From Hirschia sp964351655 (GTDB lineage: Bacteria > Pseudomonadota > Alphaproteobacteria > Caulobacterales > Hyphomonadaceae): 29,716 bases of DNA. Position 1 is the first letter of the stretch; the number at the start of each line of letters is the position of its first letter. The stretch is from contig CAYGPD010000041.1 of assembly GCA_964351655.1 (NCBI GenBank), positions 1-29,716 on the forward strand, written 5' to 3'. Below the pieces are notes generated by a model. That model was not told where the DNA came from and did not search any database. It saw only the letters and a program-made list of their open reading frames with translations. The position numbers were made by a program, and so were the translations under genes. Positions 23,393 through 29,716 of this stretch are shown here, piece after piece.

Positions 23393-23950
23393 TTGAACGG
23401 CTCACTTGCAGGAAAATTACTTATCGCTCTCCCCGCAATCAAAGATCCATTCTTTGAACGAGCTGTGATTCTTTTATGCGCGCACAATGAAGATCATGCC
23501 ATGGGCATTATCGTCAATCATGCAATGACTGATGTAACTAACGAAGAATTGTTTGATCAATTGGGGATGGATGATTCACCGTCTCACGCTTTACCTGTTT
23601 TACAAGGTGGCCCCGTCTGCTTGGAACGTGGTTTCGTGCTTCACTCAGATGATTATGACGCACCTGGCGTCACTGTGCCTATCACGGATGGTGTCTGCCT
23701 TACAGCCACGGAAGATGTTCTGATAGCACTCGCCTCCACGACACCACCTGAAAAAGCTGTCATTGCTTTGGGTTATGCAGGATGGGGTGAAGGCCAATTG
23801 GAAGAAGAAATCACTGAAAACGTTTGGCTAGTCGCTGACTCCAACGAAGCAATCATCTACGATAAAGATTATGCAACCAAGTGGAACCGCGCACTCGCGA
23901 GCCTTGGTGTATCTGCAGACAAACTTCACGCATTTGGCGGCCGCGCATAA
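23393..23950 (+). CDS. YqgE/AlgH family protein
   Basis: 185-residue protein of the UPF0301 (YqgE/AlgH) family; function unsettled despite the name from alginate regulation. Signature stretches are GSLAGKLLIALPAIKDPFFE, AHNEDHAMGIIVNH, GGPVCLERGFVLHS and AVIALGYAGWGEGQLEEEI. Start: a TTG at 23393 has GGAGG 5 nt upstream and gives MNGSLAGKLLIA, the normal family N-terminus; the frame stays open upstream to another TTG at 23369 without similarity. Its stop is 6 bp from the stop of the convergent EAL gene. Confidence 0.93.
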   Translation: MNGSLAGKLLIALPAIKDPFFERAVILLCAHNEDHAMGIIVNHAMTDVTNEELFDQLGMDDSPSHALPVLQGGPVCLERGFVLHSDDYDAPGVTVPITDGVCLTATEDVLIALASTTPPEKAVIALGYAGWGEGQLEEEITENVWLVADSNEAIIYDKDYATKWNRALASLGVSADKLHAFGGRA

Positions 23951-23956
23951 GACAGA

Positions 23957-25054
23957 CTAAAACGGCGTAATTTCCTGCATGGTTACACTGCCATCAAGTG
24001 ATCTAAGCTTTTCTAATATAGCGTCTTCACACATAGGCTCCCCCCCAACAAACCCCTGAATGAAGTCACAACCTACCTCTCGCATAGCCTGTGCGTGCAT
24101 TTGTGTTTCAACACCTTCAGCAGTAACTGTCATGTCTAAATCATGGGCTAGGTCAACGATTGCTTGGATGATTATGCGACCACGCGGTCGGCTCATCATG
24201 GATGTTAGACGTTGATCTAATTTCAAACCATCTGCAGGAATATCCGCAAGCCAAGCAAGAGAGGAATGCCCAGCACCAAAATCATCAAGGATTAACCCTG
24301 CACCAGCCGCTCTAAATGCTGCCAATGCACCCAAAGCACGATTCACATCACGCAGCGCAGCTTGTTCGGTCAACTCAATACGAAGCACATCTCGTGGCAA
24401 ATCGCAGGCCCTGATAATACTTTCAACTTCTTGCACCAAAACAGGCCGCGCGATTTCAGCTGCAGATAAATTGACCTGCATAAACACTTCGCCAGCACTT
24501 CCACGAAAACGAGCAAGCGCTTTTGCTGCTTTGTCTAACATTGTCGGCGCAACATGCGTCCAGTCTGCTGCCAAGCCAAATTCGGAAAGACCATCAGGGC
24601 CAATCAAATCACCATGCGGATTGCGCCAACGTGCCAGCGCTTCAAAGCCTGCAAGTTTGGATGTTCTGGCATTCCATATGGGTTGATAGACGGGTTCTAA
24701 TCCATCCAAATTGGTGACCAAGGTGACGGGGTTTGATACACGCGCATACAATAAGCCACGGGCCGCACCATCATCAATCAACGCACCAATCATGCGCGCT
24801 GTGTCACCATTTTTTAACGTCACTTTTTGATCAATTGCCGATTGAGATGATTGCCCCATCAACATTTTCTGTAAACTTGAACGCGCCAAACCATCAACTT
24901 GTCCAAGAAAATCGTCCAATGTCCATTCGCCATCCATATGGCTGAGTGGACCTGTTGCATCAGCCTCGATTGTTAGACGCGCATCAGGACCTGACCAGCT
25001 CCACACCGCAGCCCGCGCTGCATTTATCGCTGTGGTATTAGGTTGTTGGGGCAT
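23957..25054 (-). CDS. EAL-domain cyclic-di-GMP phosphodiesterase
   Basis: 365-residue cytoplasmic protein. The N-terminal part (about 1-110) is a divergent sensor-like region, possibly PAS-like, with no recognised ligand motif. The EAL domain (about 116-350) retains the expected catalytic set: E138-A-L, N195 (QVNLSAAE), E227 (IELTE), D257-D258 (LDDFG), K278 (LKLDQRL), E313 (AEGVET) and Q333 (FIQGF). Loop 6 reads DDFGAGHSSL rather than the common DDFGTGYSSL. The protein is therefore likely active against c-di-GMP. No GGDEF domain or membrane segment is present. The ATG has AGGAG 7 nt upstream. It lies 105 bp downstream of the M16 protease gene and is probably transcribed separately. Confidence 0.92.
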   Translation of the reverse strand: MPQQPNTTAINAARAAVWSWSGPDARLTIEADATGPLSHMDGEWTLDDFLGQVDGLARSSLQKMLMGQSSQSAIDQKVTLKNGDTARMIGALIDDGAARGLLYARVSNPVTLVTNLDGLEPVYQPIWNARTSKLAGFEALARWRNPHGDLIGPDGLSEFGLAADWTHVAPTMLDKAAKALARFRGSAGEVFMQVNLSAAEIARPVLVQEVESIIRACDLPRDVLRIELTEQAALRDVNRALGALAAFRAAGAGLILDDFGAGHSSLAWLADIPADGLKLDQRLTSMMSRPRGRIIIQAIVDLAHDLDMTVTAEGVETQMHAQAMREVGCDFIQGFVGGEPMCEDAILEKLRSLDGSVTMQEITPF

Positions 25055-25159
25055 TCAACATCTCCTGAAGTTGTCGATGAATCTAGCCTGCACTTTTCAA
25101 TAAAGCGAGACCCATTCCCCCAACCTGTCCAAACAAAAATAATTGATTGCATGTCTATT

Positions 25160-26443
25160 CTACTTCGCAACAAACGCATGAGCTGCATCTAAGCAAGAGG
25201 CTGGACCAACACAACTTGCTGTGGGAAGTCCATCTACACCATTTGCCACACAGTCTTGCACATCCTGCACTGTCACACGGTCAATTTCGCCAAGTGCTTC
25301 TGGTAAATTAATCAAGCGATCAAATGTAAAAAGTTCATATGCGCCTGAACTTCCTCTTGCTGCAGGACCTTCAGAAGACATAGCAAATTGCGTTTTCTGA
25401 GTTGCTCGCGCACGGCTCATTTCTGCAGAAGTTGGACCTGTCAATGCAAACTCATGCCACAAATCTTTGACAATTTTTTGCACTTCCATCGCATCCTCTG
25501 GATCACATCCACAATACACGTTAAAGCGTCCAGCGTCTAAATAGCTATCAAAGTACGCATCTATCGAATACGCCAGTCCGCGCTTTTCACGCACTTCTTG
25601 GTATAGGCGAGATGCCATACCGCCCCCAAATATTTCCTCAAACAAACGCGCAGCAAAGCGCTTATTCGAGCGTGAGTCAGGCGCAGGAAAGGATAATACA
25701 AGATGTGCTTGCTCTGTATCGCGCTCACGCACCAATGCTTTGTGACCTGCTTGTGGAACGATGCGTAAAGCTGGACTTCCTGACTTTAGCGGCGTGAGCC
25801 ATTTTTCTGCCTGTGCAATAATTTGCGTACGATCATATCCGCCAGCAACAGACATCACCACGCGATTTGCCACATAGTTTTGATCAATAAACCCACGCAA
25901 TTGCGCACAATCAATGTCTTTTAAACTTGCTTCAGTTCCCAATACCGAACGCCCAAGCGCATGATTTGGCCAAGCCGCAGCTTGTGCAAGTTCAAATACT
26001 AGATCTTCCGCTTGATCGGACGCTTCGCCAATTTCTTGAATGACAACGCCTTTCTCGCGTTCCAATTCACTTTCTGGAAGCTGCTGATCCAAAGCAAGGC
26101 TTGAAGCCACATTGAGCATATCGCCTGCATCTTCAGCAAGGCAGCGCACATAAAACCCTGTACGCTCATAATCAGTCGAAGCATTCAATATGCCGCCGCG
26201 ATCTTCCACTTGCTCAACAAGTTCACGTGCCCCAAGACCACCAGCGCCTTTAAACGCCATGTGCTCCAGCAAATGCGCTATGCCATTATTCTCAACGCTT
26301 TCATCACGCGCACCCGCATCAACCCAAACGCCAACACTTGCAGTCTGCACATGTGGCATTGGATCTAGCACTAAGCGTGCACCATTTGGATAAATGATCA
26401 GCTCACGCGCATCATCATTCATGCGAAAAGATGTATCGCTCAA
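25160..26443 (-). CDS. M16 family zinc metalloprotease (processing peptidase-like)
   Basis: 427-residue protease with the inverted zinc motif H57-L-L-E60-H61 (NGIAHLLEHMAFKG) and the third ligand E137 (VVIQEIGE). The C-terminal half has the family YSIDAYFDSYLDAGRFNVY region, given here in part. Length and motifs match the bacterial homologues of mitochondrial processing peptidase beta subunit. No signal peptide is visible, so a cytoplasmic location is likely. The start is a TTG overlapping the thrC stop (TTGA, 26440-26443), consistent with coupling; an ATG seven codons later is an alternative without a ribosome binding site. The thrC-M16 order is common in alphaproteobacteria. Confidence 0.94.
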   Translation of the reverse strand: MSDTSFRMNDDARELIIYPNGARLVLDPMPHVQTASVGVWVDAGARDESVENNGIAHLLEHMAFKGAGGLGARELVEQVEDRGGILNASTDYERTGFYVRCLAEDAGDMLNVASSLALDQQLPESELEREKGVVIQEIGEASDQAEDLVFELAQAAAWPNHALGRSVLGTEASLKDIDCAQLRGFIDQNYVANRVVMSVAGGYDRTQIIAQAEKWLTPLKSGSPALRIVPQAGHKALVRERDTEQAHLVLSFPAPDSRSNKRFAARLFEEIFGGGMASRLYQEVREKRGLAYSIDAYFDSYLDAGRFNVYCGCDPEDAMEVQKIVKDLWHEFALTGPTSAEMSRARATQKTQFAMSSEGPAARGSSGAYELFTFDRLINLPEALGEIDRVTVQDVQDCVANGVDGLPTASCVGPASCLDAAHAFVAK

Positions 26444-27828
26444 GCAGTCACCCGCGATAATGCGACCATGCGTTCTTTGACATGTGCAATATCCATTGGA
26501 CCTGTTTCGAACACTTCCGGACGGGATGTAAATTCATGCGCACGCAGCGGCAGAGGTGCATCCTGACCGATGGCCTCTTTTACCGTCTCAGGGAATTTTG
26601 CGGCATGCGCTGTTGAAAGCACAACATCAACACTATCTGTCTCATCCGCATAACGCGCAGCATGCAAGCCAACTGCTGTATGTGGACATACCTGCCAACC
26701 CGTTTCATCTAAAGTGCGCTGCATCTCGATAAAGGTTTCTTCGTCTGTCACAGCGCTCGCGGTAAAGCCCATACAGCCCAGTGGTCCAAGCGCTTTCGCT
26801 GGCAAAGGCGCAGCCCCATCTTTGGCAAGTTGATCATAAGCAGCTTTGACCGCATCACCATCGCGACCCGCAGCTTCAAACAAGAGACGTTCAAAATTTG
26901 ATGGAACTTGGATATCCATAGCCGGACTAACTGTTGGCGTGGTGTGCCCTTTTTTAAGGTCTTGCCCATTTAGCAAACGTGCCATTGCATCATTTGCATT
27001 CACCGCCACATGACATTCAAAGCCATTGAGCAAACCACAACGTGCCGCCACATACCCTGCGAGCGCATCTCCAAAATTACCTGACGGCACAACAAAGCGA
27101 ATTTTTGCATCTGCACCAAGCTGAGCTTGTGCTGTCGCAAAATATACAGATTGCGCAGCAATGCGTGTCCAGTTGATTGAGTTCACGCCAGACAGGTTCA
27201 AACGGCGCTTGGTTTGCTCATCAGCAAACAGCTCTTTAACGATGGCCTGACACTGATCAAAATCACCCTCTAGCGCGAAGTTATGAATATTGCTTGCGCC
27301 AGTCGCCGACATAAATACGCGCTGTACTGGAGAAATACGATTGTGCGGGTGCAAGATCATCACATCCACGTTTTCAGCTCCCGCAAAAGCTGCGGCCGCT
27401 GCACCACCTGTATCACCTGATGTGGCGCACACGATTGTCATGCGTTCACCGCGCATACCAAGCGCATAATCGTACAATTGAGCGATAAAGCGCATCGCAA
27501 CATCTTTAAACGCAAGCGTGGGACCATGGTGCAATTCCATCATCCATTTGCCATGGCCAATCTGCGTTAGCGGCGCTACGGATTGGTGCGCAAACGCGCC
27601 ATAAGCTTTTGCAGCGAGATCTTCGATGACATCATATTCTATCGTATCGCCTGCAAACGCCTTCAGCACACGTGCAGCTGTTACATGATAAGCTTCATTT
27701 TGCGACGGACGCTCGATAGTGGGAAATTCTTCCGGCGTATAAAGGCCGCCATCAGGTGCTAGACCTGCAAGACTTGCTGTTACGAAATCAACGGGCTCTG
27801 CACCGCCTCGTGTAGAAATATAGCGCAT
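26440..27828 (-). CDS. thrC: Threonine synthase
   Basis: 462-residue PLP enzyme converting phosphohomoserine to threonine. It begins MRYISTRGGAEPVDFVTASL, typical of the long (E. coli-like) class. The PLP lysine is K108 in HGPTLAFKDVAMRF. Phosphate-binding and cofactor regions are visible in CATSGDTGGAAAAAF and VPSGNFGDALAGYVA. Length fits the class. Its stop overlaps the M16 gene start; SURF1 lies 35 bp upstream on the same strand. Together with ThrB it supplies the last two steps of threonine synthesis, but the two genes are about 7 kb apart on opposite strands. Confidence 0.97.
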   Translation of the reverse strand: MRYISTRGGAEPVDFVTASLAGLAPDGGLYTPEEFPTIERPSQNEAYHVTAARVLKAFAGDTIEYDVIEDLAAKAYGAFAHQSVAPLTQIGHGKWMMELHHGPTLAFKDVAMRFIAQLYDYALGMRGERMTIVCATSGDTGGAAAAAFAGAENVDVMILHPHNRISPVQRVFMSATGASNIHNFALEGDFDQCQAIVKELFADEQTKRRLNLSGVNSINWTRIAAQSVYFATAQAQLGADAKIRFVVPSGNFGDALAGYVAARCGLLNGFECHVAVNANDAMARLLNGQDLKKGHTTPTVSPAMDIQVPSNFERLLFEAAGRDGDAVKAAYDQLAKDGAAPLPAKALGPLGCMGFTASAVTDEETFIEMQRTLDETGWQVCPHTAVGLHAARYADETDSVDVVLSTAHAAKFPETVKEAIGQDAPLPLRAHEFTSRPEVFETGPMDIAHVKERMVALSRVTA

Positions 27829-27863
27829 GGGGTCTATCGCCTTAATCTGTCGTCAAACTTAAC

Positions 27864-28544
27864 TTAATTGCTAAAGCGCAGGCGCCCAGCACGAATATGG
27901 AAAGCGCCGTATAGCACAATTAGCGCAATTGCCATCCCAAACCATGTCACAGAATAACCAATATGGCGTTCTGGAGGGGTTTGCGTGAGATTTGCTGGCA
28001 TACCGTTGCTCGCGAGCAGCATATAATCACGATTTAAAGTGTTACTGCTATCGATAAATAGAGATTGTTCCATCGCGTCTACATCGAACCAATACCATGC
28101 ATTTTGGTCTGGTGCATTCGTGTTTGAAAACGACGTGCGGTTCTCACTCATCACCGCCACGCGCAACGTATCTATCAGCTCAACTTCGCCATCATAATTT
28201 TCAAATGCCGTTTCAGCGAGCAATGCCCCCTCTACACAAGGCGGAGGTGCAATAGCAGTAAAAATGCGCCAACCTGGTCGTCCATCTGTCGATTGGCCAA
28301 ATACCCTTAGCCATTCAGCAGACACAGCACTAGACACCAATACACGTTTCCCTAGCGGATCATCAGAAGGCGGACACATTGCAGATGCAAGATCAGTCTC
28401 ACCGCGTTCTGCTTGTGCAATATAATCAGCGATCAAGTCGGACTTCCATTCAGCGCGATTCCATTGCCATACGCCAAGCCAAATTAGCCACGCCAATATT
28501 GCTACGCTGAAAATTGTCAAAATTGGAAAAGGTCGAAAATACAT
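27864..28544 (-). CDS. SURF1 family cytochrome c oxidase assembly protein
   Basis: 226-residue inner-membrane protein of the SURF1/Shy1 family, which helps insert heme a into cytochrome oxidase subunit I. It has the typical hairpin layout: N-terminal helix (about 8-25, followed by GVWQWNRAEWK), a periplasmic beta-rich domain, and a C-terminal helix (about 199-217) after ERHIGYSVTWFGMA. The periplasmic domain carries an inserted cysteine pair (CPPS and PPPCVEG). Length is near normal. It lies between the DUF983 gene and thrC, downstream of ctaE, an order common in alphaproteobacteria that supports the role in oxidase biogenesis. Confidence 0.93.
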   Translation of the reverse strand: MYFRPFPILTIFSVAILAWLIWLGVWQWNRAEWKSDLIADYIAQAERGETDLASAMCPPSDDPLGKRVLVSSAVSAEWLRVFGQSTDGRPGWRIFTAIAPPPCVEGALLAETAFENYDGEVELIDTLRVAVMSENRTSFSNTNAPDQNAWYWFDVDAMEQSLFIDSSNTLNRDYMLLASNGMPANLTQTPPERHIGYSVTWFGMAIALIVLYGAFHIRAGRLRFSN

Positions 28545-28622
28545 ATGGAGCGACCATCTTCACCCGAATGGGGTGCCCTATTTCGAGCACAAGCAAATGA
28601 ACATTGTGTTCAAATACTTAAC

Positions 28623-29000
28623 TCATTTTTGTTGATCTGCGTGGTCTTCAAACCGCGCTTCTTCTGCTTTGTTTGCCCACTGCAATGCAAATAAAAGCGA
28701 TTTCGCAGGGCGTAACAACCAAAGACAAAAGAGGATAATCACAGGTGGGAATATGAGTAAATGCACCCAGACTGGCGGGTTCACCCAAAGGTGAAATAAC
28801 ATCCCCAATGGAACGATGACGATCATAGCAATCCACATAACGAAGAAAGCTGGACCGTCACCAGAATCTGCGACTGAAAAGTCTGCACCGCATGCAGCAC
28901 ATTCGTCATTCATTGTCAGATATGCGCGAAAAACCTGACCTTCCCCGCATTCTGGACAACGACAATTCATGCCGGCTGAAAACGGGGAAACTTTGGCCAT
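28623..29000 (-). CDS. DUF983 protein (zinc-ribbon membrane protein)
   Basis: 125-residue protein with an N-terminal zinc ribbon, C15-P-E-C18 and C34-A-A-C37, followed by two transmembrane helices at about 52-71 and 78-96 and a charged C-terminal tail. C13 is also present. DUF983 proteins are almost always encoded next to ctaE in alphaproteobacteria and are thought to aid oxidase assembly, but the role is not established. The gene starts 26 bp after the ctaE stop on the same strand. No clear Shine-Dalgarno, but similarity begins at the chosen ATG. Confidence 0.92.
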   Translation of the reverse strand: MAKVSPFSAGMNCRCPECGEGQVFRAYLTMNDECAACGADFSVADSGDGPAFFVMWIAMIVIVPLGMLFHLWVNPPVWVHLLIFPPVIILFCLWLLRPAKSLLFALQWANKAEEARFEDHADQQK

Positions 29001-29026
29001 GATTTAACTCATCAAACTGGGGCGTG

Positions 29027-29716
29027 TTAGTGTCCGCTACCACCTGCACCAAGAACGATGTGCGGCGCGACATACACGAATGCAAATAGGAACAACCATA
29101 CTACATCCACGAAGTGCCAATACCATGCGGCAAATTCGAACCCAAGGTGCTTTTGAGCGGTCATGTTGTTTGCCATCAAACGGAACAAACATACTGCCAA
29201 GAAGATCGTCCCAATTACAACGTGTGCACCGTGGAAACCTGTCGCCATAAAGAAGGCAGACCCGTAAAGTGACCCATCAAATGAGAAGTGAGCGTGTTGG
29301 TATTCTAGAACCTGAAGGAAGGTAAAGAATGCACCTAAAACAACGGTCAACAACAAACCAAGTTTAGCAGCTTTATAGTCCGCCTCTTGAATAGCGTGGT
29401 GCGCCCAAGTCACTGTTGTACCAGAAAGCAAAAGCACTAATGTGTTGATCAATGGCAAGTGGAATGGGTCAAATGTTTGAACTTGGTGACCATCTGTTTG
29501 CATTGGTGGCCAGTTTGACCAAGCTGCAAGACTCTCATGCAAAGCTGTATCAAACCCTGTTGCACGGTATTCGTGGAAAATGACCATTTCAAAGAATGAC
29601 CAGAACCATCCTACGAAAAACATTACCTCTGAAGCGATAAAGAGGATCATACCATATTTCAAAGACATTTGAACGACAGGTGTATGGTCGCCTGCGCGAC
29701 TTTCCTTGATCGTGTC
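29027..29716 (-). CDS. ctaE: Cytochrome c oxidase subunit III (5' end outside window)
   Basis: Heme-copper oxidase subunit III; the reading frame stays open to the window edge, so the N-terminal part (first helices) lies beyond 29716. The visible 229 residues include AGDHTPVVQMSLKYGMILF upstream of an internal Met at 29668, plus IASEVMFFVGWFWSFF, TWAHHAIQ, the conserved FHGAHVVIGT and WYWHFVDVVWLFLF. A frame beginning at the internal Met would be wrong because the upstream sequence is conserved family sequence. Followed by DUF983 and SURF1, which supports an oxidase cluster (ctaC/ctaD/ctaB/ctaG probably beyond the window). Confidence 0.96.
   Translation of the reverse strand, partial: DTIKESRAGDHTPVVQMSLKYGMILFIASEVMFFVGWFWSFFEMVIFHEYRATGFDTALHESLAAWSNWPPMQTDGHQVQTFDPFHLPLINTLVLLLSGTTVTWAHHAIQEADYKAAKLGLLLTVVLGAFFTFLQVLEYQHAHFSFDGSLYGSAFFMATGFHGAHVVIGTIFLAVCLFRLMANNMTAQKHLGFEFAAWYWHFVDVVWLFLFAFVYVAPHIVLGAGGSGH

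Noticed and set aside
1..29716. Mobile elements, prophage, CRISPR arrays, defence or toxin-antitoxin systems
   Set aside because: No transposase, integrase, repeat-spacer pattern or recognisable defence gene was seen; gene content is chromosomal housekeeping.

Overview
The window looks like a chromosomal segment of an alphaproteobacterium of moderate GC content, possibly of the Hyphomonadaceae/Maricaulales side of the Caulobacterales. I infer this from several features: an F0 ATP synthase operon with paired b' and b subunits, kept apart from F1 genes; a glycine decarboxylase split into two chains; an APH-type ThrB near ispH and rnhA; a ctaE-DUF983-SURF1 run; and an SMC with an atypical hinge. 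No tRNA, rRNA, insertion sequence, phage gene or CRISPR array was seen.

Layout. 1-2871 (+) is the 3' part of smc. 3048-5725 (+) is the F0 operon atpI-atpB-atpE-atpF'-atpF, with RNA hairpins on both sides of atpE and an intrinsic terminator at its end. 5839-7903 (-) holds a small membrane protein and a GT-C-like membrane glycosyltransferase. 8014-13032 (-) is a glycine cleavage operon: tandem glycine riboswitch, gcvT, gcvH, gcvPA, an uncharacterised small gene, gcvPB, terminator. The small gene overlaps both P-protein genes by 4 nt. 13164-15666 (-) holds argS and a lipoprotein gene. 15861-20974 holds ispH, a TSUP transporter, a DUF3147-like gene on the opposite strand, thrB, an apparently undescribed structured RNA, a four-helix membrane protein and an rnhA made of two complete RNase HI domains. 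21033-23165 (-) holds nfeD, an SPFH/QmcA gene and a peroxiredoxin. 23393-23950 (+) is yqgE/algH. 23957-25054 (-) is an EAL phosphodiesterase. 25160-29716 (-) is an M16 protease, thrC, SURF1, DUF983 and the 3' part of ctaE.

Most of the window is central metabolism: membrane energy conversion (F0 ATP synthase, cytochrome oxidase subunit III and assembly factors), one-carbon/glycine metabolism under glycine control, threonine synthesis (thrB and thrC at separate sites), isoprenoids (ispH) and genome maintenance (smc, RNase HI).

The most unusual items are four. (1) A compact three-way-junction RNA at 19323-19406 with two C-rich loops and a U-tract. (2) The tandem-duplicated RNase HI, with both active sites intact. 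(3) The coupled unknown gene inside the gcv operon. (4) The long hairpin between atpE and atpF'. Start sites were revised for several genes from Shine-Dalgarno evidence; each revision is explained in its entry.
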